A DNA stretch of 64,000 nucleotides from AG-12 sp027339635 (GCA_027339635.1 DAHWNZ010000001.1:29222-93221), one strand, 5' to 3'; positions 1-8,886 are shown, counted from the first letter of the stretch. Program-made: numbers and translations. Notes: generated by a model not told the origin, from the sequence alone.

Positions 1-75
1 GGTTCCCAGTTGCGGCCCGCGGTCCAACGCACCGCCGAGGCCCGAATCCTGGATCCGTTTGAGGAGCCCCGTTGA
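1..75 (+). CDS. 3' end of an unidentified upstream gene (partial)
   Basis: The frame beginning at base 1 stays open for 24 codons and ends in TGA at 73-75. Its last four bases (TTGA) overlap the TTG start of the MFS gene, the same stop/start overlap used by many gene pairs in this window. The visible tail ends in an acidic, Pro/Arg-containing stretch (DPFEEPR). That is too short to assign a family. A second frame open to base 62 is possible but lacks the overlap, so this frame is preferred on organisation alone. Confidence 0.4.
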   Translation, partial: GSQLRPAVQRTAEARILDPFEEPR

Positions 76-1280
76 ACCAGCCCCCGATCGATTTGCGGCG
101 CGCACACCTGGCCCTCTATGGCTTGGTAGCCGCCAGCTTCGCTGACGCCCTGGGTGCGACCATGGTGCTGCCTGTGCTCCCCCTCTTTCTACGCCAAGAG
201 GGAGCTTCGTTCACCGAGATCGGCCTGGTGGCCGCCGCCTTCTGGGCCGCCGGACTTCTAGTCGGCTACCCGATGGGGCGCCTCTCGGACCGCCTGGGCC
301 GCAAGCGGCTGATAGTGGGAAGCCAGGTCGTCTACGCCCTGGCCACCGCCGCGTTCGCGCTAACTCCGTCCCCCCTCTGGTTCCTCATTCTGCGCGCGCT
401 TCAGGGCGCCGCAGCCGGGGCGACCAACGTCCTGGCGATGGCGGCGGTGGCGGATGTGGTGGTGCCGGAACGCCGGGGTCGCGCCTATGGGTCCCTGACG
501 GGTGCCAACATGGCGGGGACGATCGTCGGGCCTCTGATTGGGTCAACTCTATTCGCTATCTCGGTCGGGCTGACATTCCTGGCTTCGGCGGCGGTCGCTC
601 TGATAGTGGCGGCGATCATAGCCGCCACCCTCCCCAACAAGAGTCTCAGCACCGCCCACTCCGCCTCAGTGCGGCTAGGGTCTGCCATCTGGCGCAACCG
701 GGCAATCCTGGGGATTCTGGTGAGCTCCGCCGCCCTCGGTCTCCTGATCGGCATGTACGACACGGTTTGGAGCCTCCTGATGCACGCCCGCCATGCCAGC
801 GACTTTGAGATCGGTCTCTCCTTCACCCTGTTCGGGCTGCCCTTCGCAGTCGGCTCGTGGCCAGCTGGGTGGCTCGCCGATCGCCTCGACAACCGCTGGC
901 TGATCGCGGTGAGCCTGGTGGCGGGAGCAGGTTTCGCCATCGCCTACCCGTTTATTCCCTCACCCGGGTGGCTGATCGCCCTTGGAGTCTTCGAGGGGAT
1001 CTTCACCGTCACCGGAGCCCCCGCCCGCCTGGCCATGCTGTCACGGCAGGTGAGACCCGAGGTGATGGGTCAGATGCAGGGGATCTACGGCTCCTTTCAG
1101 GTGGGCGGCGCCGCGGTTGCGGCGGGATTTGCCGGGGCACTGTTCGGCGCCGGTATACCCCTCCCCTTTGTCGCAACGGCCGCCGTCATGCTGCTCGCCG
1201 CCGTCTGTCTGTGGCCACTCTGGCGCGGCGTCGAAGGGCGCCCGCACAGGTCCGGGGCCTCCGTCGCACCGGAGGGTTGA
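72..1280 (+). CDS. MFS transporter, drug/metabolite exporter type
   Basis: A 402-residue membrane protein with about 12 hydrophobic segments, the usual size of major facilitator superfamily (MFS) permeases. The loop between helices 2 and 3 carries the signature GRLSDRLGRK (about residues 69-78), and a second copy-like loop (ADRLDNRW) follows the middle of the protein, as expected for two six-helix halves. The start is TTG at 72 with a purine-rich GAGGAG six bases upstream, and it overlaps the stop of the preceding frame. The family exports or imports small solutes by proton coupling. Nothing in the sequence fixes the substrate. A strong hairpin follows the stop codon. Confidence 0.85.
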   Translation: MNQPPIDLRRAHLALYGLVAASFADALGATMVLPVLPLFLRQEGASFTEIGLVAAAFWAAGLLVGYPMGRLSDRLGRKRLIVGSQVVYALATAAFALTPSPLWFLILRALQGAAAGATNVLAMAAVADVVVPERRGRAYGSLTGANMAGTIVGPLIGSTLFAISVGLTFLASAAVALIVAAIIAATLPNKSLSTAHSASVRLGSAIWRNRAILGILVSSAALGLLIGMYDTVWSLLMHARHASDFEIGLSFTLFGLPFAVGSWPAGWLADRLDNRWLIAVSLVAGAGFAIAYPFIPSPGWLIALGVFEGIFTVTGAPARLAMLSRQVRPEVMGQMQGIYGSFQVGGAAVAAGFAGALFGAGIPLPFVATAAVMLLAAVCLWPLWRGVEGRPHRSGASVAPEG

Positions 1281-1283
1281 AGG

Positions 1284-1311
1284 GGGCCCGGCGCCAGCCG
1301 GCGCCGGGCCC
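1284..1311. terminator. Perfect GC hairpin between convergent genes
   Basis: A 12-base arm GGGCCCGGCGCC is followed by the loop AGCC and its exact reverse complement. It lies between the stops of the MFS gene (1280) and satP (1330), which converge. There is no T-run on either side. It is therefore best read as a bidirectional, U-tract-poor terminator or 3'-end stabiliser of the kind common in high-GC genomes. Confidence 0.7.
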
Positions 1312-1329
1312 TCCAAGAGTCGCGAGACG

Positions 1330-1953
1330 TCAGTTGGTCGGCAGCACCACCCGACGGAACGTCGCGTTGGTCACGTCGGCGAAGGACGTGTATAGGGCGG
1401 CGATCGCGGTGAGGATTCCGAGGTAGCCGCCGACCGCGGTCAACCCATGACCAGCAGCTGCGTTCGCCCACGTACCGAAGGCCAGCAGGAAGAAAGTGAG
1501 AAACAGCAGGAAAAACACCACCATGACGGCCTTGGTTCCACCCAGAGATGCGACGAACATGTAGAGAGTGAAGACTCCCCACATGAAGAGGTAGAGGCCG
1601 ATGATCGGGCTGGCGTCAGCAGGGGTGACAGTCTTGGCCCACACCCCGACCAGCAGGTAGTAGCTGAACCAGAACGCTCCGTAGGATGTGAACGCCGTGG
1701 CGGCGAAGGTGTTGCCCCGTTTGAACGCCCACATCCCCGCCAGCAGCTGCCCGAACCCCCCATAGGCGGCGGCCATGGGCAGGACGGCGGTGGTCGCCCC
1801 GGCGCCGATGATGCCGGCGTTGATGAAGGAAAGCATCATCGTCGTCAGACCAAACCCAGCCAGCCCGAGTGGGGCTGGATCGGCTATTGCAGGAGTCGCT
1901 TCCTGCGTATGCATGACCGGCTGGGGGCCGGCCGTCGGATTGTTAGCAGCCAT
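1330..1953 (-). CDS. satP: GPR1/FUN34/YaaH family acetate transporter
   Basis: A 207-residue six-helix membrane protein. The AcpA/SatP family signature is present just before the first helix as ADPAPLGLAGFGLTT (canonical NPAPLGL; about residues 25-39), preceded by a soluble N-terminal tail. The family takes up acetate and succinate by proton symport or as a channel. It lies 64 bases downstream of acsA on the same strand, so acetate uptake and activation are probably co-transcribed. A GGAGG lies 15 bases before the ATG, which is rather far, so the ribosome-binding site is not fully convincing. The 3' end meets a strong hairpin shared with the convergent MFS gene. Confidence 0.9.
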   Translation of the reverse strand: MAANNPTAGPQPVMHTQEATPAIADPAPLGLAGFGLTTMMLSFINAGIIGAGATTAVLPMAAAYGGFGQLLAGMWAFKRGNTFAATAFTSYGAFWFSYYLLVGVWAKTVTPADASPIIGLYLFMWGVFTLYMFVASLGGTKAVMVVFFLLFLTFFLLAFGTWANAAAGHGLTAVGGYLGILTAIAALYTSFADVTNATFRRVVLPTN

Positions 1954-2017
1954 CAGATGACTCTCAAGCCTCCATGAAATTTGGGTGAATTAAGGATCTG
2001 TGCCGAGTTGCCCTTCG

Positions 2018-3982
2018 CTATTGTTCCTTGCCCTCCTCTGAAACTGCCCGTGAGCGCAACTCCTCCACGACCCCCGGGTCGGCCAGGGTGGTGGTGTCAC
2101 CGAGTGCTCTGTGCTCCGCGACATCCCGCAACAGGCGGCGCATGATCTTGCCCGAGCGGGTCTTGGGTAGCTCCGGGGTGAAGACGATGTTGGCAGGCGC
2201 CGCGATCTTTCCGATCTTCTTGCCGACGTGGTCACGCAGTTCAGCAAGCAGTTCCACTGAGGGCTGGTGCGTGGCCTTGAGGGTCACATACGCGACGATG
2301 GCCTGGCCTGTCTGGGGATCCTGGCGCCCGGTGACCGCGGCCTCCGCGACCGCGGGGTGGTCCACCAGGGCGGACTCCACCTCGATGGTCGAGATGCGGT
2401 GAGCGGAGATGTTCATGACGTCGTCGATCCGACCCATCAACCAGAAGTCGCCGTCCTCGTCCTTGCGGGCGCCGTCACCGACGAAGTAGACATCCTTGAA
2501 GCGCGACCAGTAGGTTTGCTGGTAGCGCTCGGGGTCCTTGTAGATGCCCCGCAGCATGGCCGGCCAGGGCTTGCGGATGACCAGATACCCACCCTGGCCA
2601 GGGGGCACCTCTTTGCCCTGCTCGTCGAAAACCGCGGCATCGATGGTGGGGAACGGCTTGGTCGCTGAGCCTGGCTTGGTGGTGGTGACGCCCGGCAGCG
2701 GAGTGATCAGGATCATTCCCGTCTCCGTCTGCCACCAAGTGTCCACGATCGGCGTCCTGCCCATGCCGACATGGTCCCGGTACCAGATCCAGGCCTCGGG
2801 GTTGATCGGCTCGCCCACGGTCCCCAGCAAGCGCAGGCTGCTGAGGTCGTGCTTCTGGGCGTACTGGGGCCCCCACTTCATATGGGTCCTGATGGTGGTC
2901 GGCGCGGTGTAGAGAATGTCGACCTTGTAACGTTCGATGATCTCCCACCAGCGCTCCTCGTTGGGATGGTTGGGCACCCCCTCGTAGATGACCCCGGTCG
3001 TGCCATTGCAGAGCGGGCCGTACAGGATGTAGCTGTGCCCGGTCACCCAGCCGATGTCCGCAGCGCACCAGTACACCGACTCCGGCTTGACGTCGAAGAT
3101 GTAGTGGTGGGTGGTGGCAACGCCGACCAGGTAGCCGGCCGTGGTGTGGACTATCCCCTTGGGCTTGGCCGTGGTCCCACTCGTGTAGAGCAGGTACAGC
3201 AGGTCCTCGGAATCCATCGGCTCACAGGGACAGGTCGCCGGATCATCGCTGAGACCGGAGAGCAGCTCGTCAGCGTAGACGTCGCGGCCCTCCCTCATGT
3301 TGACCGGGTCCCCGGTGCGCCGCACGACAACACAGCTTCGCACCGTTGGTGACAGCTCCATCGCGGCGTCGCAGTTGGCCTTCAGGGGTACCTTGTTGCC
3401 CTTGCGCCATCCCTCGTCCTGAGTGATGAGCACCTCGGCACCCATGTCGTTGAGCCGGCCCGCGACCGCCTCCGCGGAGAAGCCACCGAAGACCACGGTA
3501 TGGAAGGCGCCGAGCCTGGTGCAGGCCAGCATGGCCACGGGAAGCTCGGGGCACATGCCCATGTAGATGCCGACCGGCGTGCCCTTCTTGACGCCCAGCT
3601 TCTTCAGCCCGTTGGCGAAGCGGACCACCTCATGCTGGAGGTCCGAGAAGGTGAGGGTGCGCCGCTCGTCTACCGGCTCGCCCTCCCAGTAGAACGCCAC
3701 CTTGTCGCCGCGGCCCGCCTCCACATGACGGTCTACACAGTTGTAGCAGACGTTCAGCTGCCCGCCGAGGTACCACTTGGCGTAGGGGGGGTTCCACGCG
3801 TACAGCTGGTCGTAGGGTCGGAACCAGCTGACCCGGGCCTTCCCCTGCTCGTCCCAGAACTCCTCGAAGCCCTTGCTGTAGATGTCGGCCTTGGCATTGG
3901 CCTGAGCCGCGAACTCAGGGGATGGGGGGAACTTTCGGTTCTCCTCCTGCAGCGCGTCGATCCGGTTTCCGTCTACTGTCAT
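2018..3982 (-). CDS. acsA: Acetyl-CoA synthetase (AMP-forming)
   Basis: A 654-residue protein of the ANL superfamily that converts acetate, ATP and CoA to acetyl-CoA in the cytoplasm. Visible motifs are the N-terminal ACS region (VSWFRPYDQLYAWNPP), the phosphate loop YTSGTTAKPKG, the hinge/A8 region GRIDDVMNISAHRIST and the C-terminal PKTRSGKIMRR, whose lysine adenylates acetate and is acetylated in related enzymes. Length matches the family (about 650). The start is ATG 3982, preceded by AGGAGG at about 3988-3993. An upstream in-frame extension of 18 residues is possible but lacks such a site. It is divergent from the histidine kinase gene and upstream of satP. Confidence 0.97.
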   Translation of the reverse strand: MTVDGNRIDALQEENRKFPPSPEFAAQANAKADIYSKGFEEFWDEQGKARVSWFRPYDQLYAWNPPYAKWYLGGQLNVCYNCVDRHVEAGRGDKVAFYWEGEPVDERRTLTFSDLQHEVVRFANGLKKLGVKKGTPVGIYMGMCPELPVAMLACTRLGAFHTVVFGGFSAEAVAGRLNDMGAEVLITQDEGWRKGNKVPLKANCDAAMELSPTVRSCVVVRRTGDPVNMREGRDVYADELLSGLSDDPATCPCEPMDSEDLLYLLYTSGTTAKPKGIVHTTAGYLVGVATTHHYIFDVKPESVYWCAADIGWVTGHSYILYGPLCNGTTGVIYEGVPNHPNEERWWEIIERYKVDILYTAPTTIRTHMKWGPQYAQKHDLSSLRLLGTVGEPINPEAWIWYRDHVGMGRTPIVDTWWQTETGMILITPLPGVTTTKPGSATKPFPTIDAAVFDEQGKEVPPGQGGYLVIRKPWPAMLRGIYKDPERYQQTYWSRFKDVYFVGDGARKDEDGDFWLMGRIDDVMNISAHRISTIEVESALVDHPAVAEAAVTGRQDPQTGQAIVAYVTLKATHQPSVELLAELRDHVGKKIGKIAAPANIVFTPELPKTRSGKIMRRLLRDVAEHRALGDTTTLADPGVVEELRSRAVSEEGKEQ

Positions 3983-4211
3983 ATCGCCCTCCTGTCCTGA
4001 TTGCCAACCGCTTGGCGCCGCCCTGCGAGCCTTCACCCCCCAACTCGGGACGACCTACCTCGGCACTGCCTGGCTGCAGGTTAGAGACTGGATTGGTCGG
4101 AGGTGAAAGCCCCCGACACCAGCGGCTCGGATTGCCGGTCCATGCGGCCACAAATGGCTGTTGAACGGTCGGTCACTTGCCAAGCGAGCGCGGCCCAGGG
4201 ATGATGCGGCC

Positions 4212-5399
4212 ATGCCCTGGCCCTTGCTCCTTCTGGCGGAGGCTGGCTTCACCGCCGTGGCGGCTACCGTGGTCCTGCGGCGGCTCCGCCGCCGCCCCTT
4301 CTCGTTCAACACGGTGGAGCAACGAGCAACCCTGCGGACTCTCGCGTTCGCGACCTCTGCGGTCTCGGCTCTGCGCCAGGGGCTGACTGCGAAGACGGCC
4401 GGGAAGGTTCTTAGGGCGCTGGTCCCCCAGTCGGGAGGAATGGCGGCGGCGATCTACGACGGCCGCCAGATGCTGGGATACCAAGCCGCCGCCGGGAGCC
4501 GCTCGGAGCTTCACCTGAAGCATCTGGAAGAGGATCTCCATCAGATAGTGGCGGCTCTGCACACCGGCCGGGCCCAGCTGGTCCGGATGCACCGGCTCAG
4601 GGGGCCCGGCGACTGCCCTCTGCGGGTGGCGGTCGTGGCGCCGCTCGTCTTGGAGGACGGGCCGGTGGCGGCGCTGGTCACCTTCCACGGCGGTGAGGTG
4701 GACCCGGCCCAGCTTCGGATCACGAGCGATCTGGCTGAGCTGCTGGCGACCCAGCTCCGACTCCAGCGCGCCGACCAGCAGCAGGCGGCCCTGGTGCGTT
4801 CGGAACTGCGGGCCCTGCGGGCGCAGATCTCCCCGCACTTCATCTACAACACCCTGACGACCATTGCCAGTTTTGTGCGAACCGATCCGGAGCGGGCCCG
4901 GGAGCTGCTGATTGAATTTTCCGACTTCAGCCGTCGCGCCTTCTCCGGAACGCCGGCTGAGTTCACCACTCTGGCGGACGAGCTCGTCTATGTGAACCAG
5001 TACCTCACCCTGGAGCAGGCCCGCTTCGGAGATCGCCTCACGGTGCGGTATCACATAGAGCCCGAGGTGCTGAGCACGGTGGTGCCAACTCTGCTGGTCC
5101 AGCCCTTGGTGGAGAACGCGGTCAAGCACGGAATTGAGCGCCGCCGGGGCAAGGGAACCATCGTGATCGAGGCCGACGACCAGGATGACGAATGCCTCAT
5201 CTCCGTGAGGGACGACGGCAACGGCTTCACCCTCCCCATTGACCTCGGGGAGCATCAGGGAGCACTGGGCAACATCAACCGCCGACTGAACCACATATTC
5301 GGCCCGGCCCACGGCCTCGAGATCGAGTCCAGCACCGGCAGGGGCACAGCCGTGCGGGTCAGGATCCCCAAGTATCGACCGGGCGTGAAGGCCTCGTAG
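4212..5399 (+). CDS. LytS/YehU-type sensor histidine kinase
   Basis: About 395 residues from ATG 4212 (an in-frame TTG at 4161 would add 17). One N-terminal hydrophobic segment (PWPLLLLAEAGFTAVAATVV) is followed by a GAF-like region (about residues 45-190). Next comes the His_kinase box with the phosphorylated histidine in ISPHFIYNTL, and a GHKL ATPase with N-box PLVENAVKHG and glycine-rich loops. The family phosphorylates LytTR-type regulators. Unlike LytS itself it lacks the multi-helix 5TM-LYT sensor, so the signal may be intracellular. It sits three bases before its partner regulator and upstream of an acetate-type symporter. By analogy with BtsSR it probably senses a short-chain carboxylate, but this is inference. 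Confidence 0.9.
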   Translation: MPWPLLLLAEAGFTAVAATVVLRRLRRRPFSFNTVEQRATLRTLAFATSAVSALRQGLTAKTAGKVLRALVPQSGGMAAAIYDGRQMLGYQAAAGSRSELHLKHLEEDLHQIVAALHTGRAQLVRMHRLRGPGDCPLRVAVVAPLVLEDGPVAALVTFHGGEVDPAQLRITSDLAELLATQLRLQRADQQQAALVRSELRALRAQISPHFIYNTLTTIASFVRTDPERARELLIEFSDFSRRAFSGTPAEFTTLADELVYVNQYLTLEQARFGDRLTVRYHIEPEVLSTVVPTLLVQPLVENAVKHGIERRRGKGTIVIEADDQDDECLISVRDDGNGFTLPIDLGEHQGALGNINRRLNHIFGPAHGLEIESSTGRGTAVRVRIPKYRPGVKAS

Positions 5400-5402
5400 G
5401 CG

Positions 5403-6158
5403 GTGGAGCCGCCGTTTCTTGTCCTGGTGGCCGACGACGAGCGGCCCGCTCGCGAAGAGTTGAGCTACCTCCTGCGCCGGTCCTCGCGAGTTCGTGAGGT
5501 CCTGGAGGCCGAGGACGCCAGCTCAGCCATGGACATGCTGGCCAAGGATCGCCCCGATGTGGTCTTCTTCGACATCCAGATGCCGGGGCTCGATGGGTTG
5601 CAGCTGGCGGGACTCGTGGCATCGATGCCATCCCCCCCACCGGTGGTGTTCGTGACCGCCTTCCAGGAGCATGCTCTGGAGGCCTTCCATCTGGCGGCAT
5701 TCGACTACCTCCTCAAGCCGGTGCGCGCCGATCGCCTCAACCTCACCCTGGAAAGGCTCACCCTGTGGGCCCGCCAGCCCGGCCCGAACGGTCACACAGA
5801 GCACGTGGGAGACGCCCAGGGGCTGGAGAACCGCTTGGCGGTCACCCACCGGGGCAGGATCCTCCTGCTCCCCATCGGCGACATTCGAGCGGCGGAGGTC
5901 TCGGGCGACCGCGTGGCCCTGATCACCGCCGAGGGGCGGTTCATCGCGAGGCTGCGCCTTCAGGAGCTGGAGGAGCGCCTCTCCAGGCAGGGCTTCATGC
6001 GGGTGCATCGCCACTACCTGGTCAACCTCCGCCACATCGCGGCGGTGGAGAGCTTCTTCAACAACACCTACCTGCTCAGGTTGGAGGGCGTGGACGAACT
6101 GACGGTCCCGGTGTCCCGGCGCCACGGACAGCAGTTGCGCTCCACCCTGGGTCTCTGA
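5403..6158 (+). CDS. LytTR family response regulator
   Basis: 251 residues from GTG 5403, three bases after the kinase stop. The N-terminal receiver has the acidic pair in VADDERPARE, the phosphoacceptor aspartate in VFFDIQMPGLDG, the Thr in VFVTAF and the Lys in YLLKPV. After a linker, the C-terminal LytTR DNA-binding domain (about residues 145-250) carries the typical FMRVHRHYLVNLRHI and the end QQLRSTLGL. Such regulators bind imperfect direct repeats upstream of target promoters. No repeat clear enough to call was found in 3983-4211. Its likely targets are the downstream symporter genes and possibly acsA-satP. Confidence 0.93.
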   Translation: MEPPFLVLVADDERPAREELSYLLRRSSRVREVLEAEDASSAMDMLAKDRPDVVFFDIQMPGLDGLQLAGLVASMPSPPPVVFVTAFQEHALEAFHLAAFDYLLKPVRADRLNLTLERLTLWARQPGPNGHTEHVGDAQGLENRLAVTHRGRILLLPIGDIRAAEVSGDRVALITAEGRFIARLRLQELEERLSRQGFMRVHRHYLVNLRHIAAVESFFNNTYLLRLEGVDELTVPVSRRHGQQLRSTLGL

Positions 6159-6164
6159 CCGTCC

Positions 6165-6515
6165 GTGGGAGACGGCATCGGCCCCCACCCTGAGCCGGAC
6201 CGGGCGGTGCCCAGCCCAACCCGTCTGCTCGAGTTTGAGGAGCAAACCGAGGTGGGAAGCGTCTACCTGCAAGCCCTGATGCGCAGGCAGCTTCGCCTGA
6301 GCCTCACGATAGCCGGCACGTTTGTGGCGTTCCTGGCCGTCCAACCCCTGATCTCCACCCTCTGGCCGCAGTGGTCGAGGATCCGCCTGGTGGGGCTGCC
6401 GCTGCCCTGGATCGTCCTGGCGATCGGCTCGTACCCCCTGCTGATCTGGCTGGGCAGGGTGTACGTGCGTCGCGCTGAGGAGGTGGATGATGAATTCACC
6501 GACCTCCTCAGCTGA
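6165..6515 (+). CDS. Small membrane subunit paired with an SSS acetate symporter (YjcH/DUF485-like)
   Basis: 116 residues from GTG 6165, six bases after the regulator. A polar N-terminal region with a conserved-looking stretch (TEVGSVYLQALMRRQ) precedes two transmembrane segments. An acidic C-terminus (RRAEEVDDEFTDLL) follows. Two-helix proteins of this sort commonly precede acetate/pyruvate symporters, as in the E. coli yjcH-actP pair and in actinobacteria. The family assignment rests on layout and pattern, not on a diagnostic motif. The role is presumably assembly or modulation of the following permease. Confidence 0.75.
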   Translation: MGDGIGPHPEPDRAVPSPTRLLEFEEQTEVGSVYLQALMRRQLRLSLTIAGTFVAFLAVQPLISTLWPQWSRIRLVGLPLPWIVLAIGSYPLLIWLGRVYVRRAEEVDDEFTDLLS

Positions 6516-6524
6516 CCCCAGGCC

Positions 6525-8414
6525 GTGAGCGCGTCCGCGGCCGCAGTACTCGGTCTGTTCGCCATGGCCGCCGTGAGCCTCGGCGCCGGGCTGTTCGCCC
6601 GCCGATTCTCCAGGACCACTTCCGACTTCATGGTGGCGGCCCGGGCGGTGAGGCCACGAGTCAATGCCTCCGCGATCAGCGGCGAATACCTCAGTGCCGC
6701 CTCGTTCCTCGGGATTGCCGGGCTGATCATGCAGTACGGGTACGACGTCCTGTGGTACCCCGTCGGCTATGCGGCGGGCTACCTGCTCCTGCTGCTGTTC
6801 ATAGCCGGCCCGCTGCGCCGATTTGGGGCCTACACAATTCCGGACTTCGCGGAGGGCCGCTTCGACAGCCCCCGCTTCAGGCAGCTGGCAGTCGGCCTGG
6901 TCCTGGTGATCGGATTCTTCTACGCCCTGCCCCAGGTGGAGGCGGCCGGGCTGACGGTCCAGACGGCCTCGGGGCTGCCCTACTGGGTTGGGGTGGTGGT
7001 CGTGGTGGTAGTCGTGGTCGCCGCCGTGAGCGGAGGCGGGATGCGAGGGATCACCTTGGTCCAGAGCCTGCAGTTCGCGGTGAAGATCTTTGCCATATCC
7101 CTGCCCGCGTTTCTGCTCTTGCTCCACTTCGGCGGGCCAGCGCTGGCGTTCCCCCCGGATGGCCACACACCCCATCTGGCCAGACCCACCACATACCAGG
7201 TCACCAAGGGCGAGGTCTGGCAGCTGCCCGCCGCCACCATAGTGAATGTCAGCCACCCGACCCCGGTAAAGTGGACCTCGGGCGTGCTGGTGAGGGCTCC
7301 CGGCGCCGTGACGGCGGAGGTGTCGACTCCTGCTGCGGGCCCGGGGTTGCCTCATACCCACGTCACCCGCACGCTGTCCCTTGGCAGGAACAGCAGGATC
7401 CCCAAAGGCGTGGTGGTCTGGGAGGGGCCGACCACGGTAGCACTGGCGGTGGGCCAGCCCGCACCCTACGGCAGTGCGACCCCGGTCAGCAGCAACCGGA
7501 GTTGGGAGGATCCGTTCGGTCCCTTGGCCGGCGGCAGCGGCCACCCTCTCCTGTTCACCTACTCCCTGATCATGGCGATTCTGCTTGGGACCATAGGGCT
7601 TCCTCACATCCTGGTCCGGTTCTACACCAACCCTGACGCCCGCGCCTCGCGTCGGACGGCCCTGCTGGTGCTGGTCTTCCTCGGCGCGTTCTACATTTGG
7701 CCGCCGGTATATGGCGCCCTGGGTCGAGCCTTGGACCCCTCTCTATTTGGCAGCAACCTCACCGACTCGGTCGTCCTGGTCCTCCCGAGCCTGCTCGGAG
7801 GGTTTTTGGGGCAGCTCCTCCTGGCGGTGGTCTCGGCGGGAGCCTTCGCCGCCTTCACCTCCACTCTCAGTGGGCTCCTGGTTTCCCTCTCGGGTGCGCT
7901 GGGACATGACGTCTACGGCCGCTGGCTGCGCCCTGCGGCCTCGGCCACCTCGCGGCGGCGGGCATTCCAGCTGGCGGCCGTCCTGGCGGGTGCGGTTTCC
8001 GGCGGCCTCGGCCTGCTGGTGGGGCAGTTCAACATCAGCGTCCTGGTAGGGTGGGCTTTCGCCATCGCCGCGAGCTCCTTCTTTCCCTTGCTGGTGTTGG
8101 GGATCTGGTGGCCGCGGCTCAGCACCTTGGGCGCCGCCGTCGGGGTCACCCTGGGTGGGACTCTGGCGACGCTGGCGATAGCGACCACCATGGTTGCCAC
8201 CATCTCCGCTCCCCTGGAGCTGTTCCTGGCCCGCCAGTCGGGGCTGGCTGTGATCCTGGAGCAACCTGCGATCGTGACCGTGCCCCTGGCATTTCTGGCC
8301 ATGGTCGCCATCTCGCTCGTGCGCCCGGGAGCACCCCCAGGGGTGGCGGCCAAGATGGTGCAGCTGCACGCCCCGGAGCTGTTGGGCCTTCGCCGCGACT
8401 ACATCCCCGAATGA
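6525..8414 (+). CDS. Sodium:solute symporter (SSS family), acetate/monocarboxylate type
   Basis: 629 residues from GTG 6525 with about 13 hydrophobic segments. The N-terminal block DFMVAARAVRPRVNASAISGEYLSAASF resembles the ActP/MctC subgroup in position (quoted here in part: SAISGEYLSAASF). Another helix contains VRFYTNPDARASRRTALL. ActP and MctC take up acetate, pyruvate and related acids with Na+ or H+. A long hydrophilic loop (about residues 205-330), richer in Pro/Thr/Val, interrupts the middle of the protein and is larger than usual for the family. It is the last gene of the kinase-regulator-small-subunit-symporter run. Substrate acetate is inferred from neighbours. Confidence 0.9.
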   Translation: MSASAAAVLGLFAMAAVSLGAGLFARRFSRTTSDFMVAARAVRPRVNASAISGEYLSAASFLGIAGLIMQYGYDVLWYPVGYAAGYLLLLLFIAGPLRRFGAYTIPDFAEGRFDSPRFRQLAVGLVLVIGFFYALPQVEAAGLTVQTASGLPYWVGVVVVVVVVVAAVSGGGMRGITLVQSLQFAVKIFAISLPAFLLLLHFGGPALAFPPDGHTPHLARPTTYQVTKGEVWQLPAATIVNVSHPTPVKWTSGVLVRAPGAVTAEVSTPAAGPGLPHTHVTRTLSLGRNSRIPKGVVVWEGPTTVALAVGQPAPYGSATPVSSNRSWEDPFGPLAGGSGHPLLFTYSLIMAILLGTIGLPHILVRFYTNPDARASRRTALLVLVFLGAFYIWPPVYGALGRALDPSLFGSNLTDSVVLVLPSLLGGFLGQLLLAVVSAGAFAAFTSTLSGLLVSLSGALGHDVYGRWLRPAASATSRRRAFQLAAVLAGAVSGGLGLLVGQFNISVLVGWAFAIAASSFFPLLVLGIWWPRLSTLGAAVGVTLGGTLATLAIATTMVATISAPLELFLARQSGLAVILEQPAIVTVPLAFLAMVAISLVRPGAPPGVAAKMVQLHAPELLGLRRDYIPE

Positions 8415-8475
8415 CGAGGTGGAGGGAGGTTGGCGCAGTTGAGCCCGGGGACTTGCGTCGCCGATCCGGTCCAGC

Positions 8476-8886
8476 ATGCATATATCAGAAGCGACCAACA
8501 GGACGGAGGCTGGCCGGCTGCCCGCCGGCTACTTGGAGGTGCGGCCAGCCTCATCTGGCGCCACCGACCCAGCCGCCCGGGTGGGCTGGCGGTTTGGAGC
8601 CGCCGCCATGGTTCGCTATCTTGCCCAGGGACCGCTCCCGTATGGCTTGGGGTGGTGGGCATTCACCTTCCCGGTCGGCGCCTTCAGCATGGCGACCCTA
8701 ACCCTCGGGAGCGCGTGGCGCCTGGGCGCGGTCACTGACCTTGGCGTCGGTCTGGTGGCCCTGATGCTCGTGCTCTGGCTCGTAGTGGCGGGAAGAACGC
8801 TGTGGGCAACGGCCACCGGCGACGTCTGGAAGCCGGCCAGTCGGACGGGATCGGCCGGGGTGACCCGGGCGGTACCGGCGCCGTGA
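8476..8886 (+). pseudogene. C-terminal remnant of a TDT/TehA-family transporter
   Basis: The reading frame gives 136 residues, of which the last hundred match the end of the tellurite-resistance/dicarboxylate transporter (TDT, SLAC1-like) family. The match includes PYGLGWWAFTFPVGAFSMATL followed by one more hydrophobic segment and a short basic tail. Full-length members have about ten helices and over 300 residues, so some two-thirds is missing. The first 50 residues are low-complexity and look non-family. No good ribosome site precedes the ATG at 8476. A 10-base inverted repeat (8507-8516 and 8542-8551) lies in the unmatched part. I read it as a decayed gene rather than a functional small protein. 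Confidence 0.6.

Noticed and set aside
5523..7607. 694-residue open frame antisense to the regulator and symporter
   Set aside because: Composition is His/Gln/Arg-rich with no domain; it mirrors two well-supported genes on the other strand. Long antisense frames are common at this GC content.
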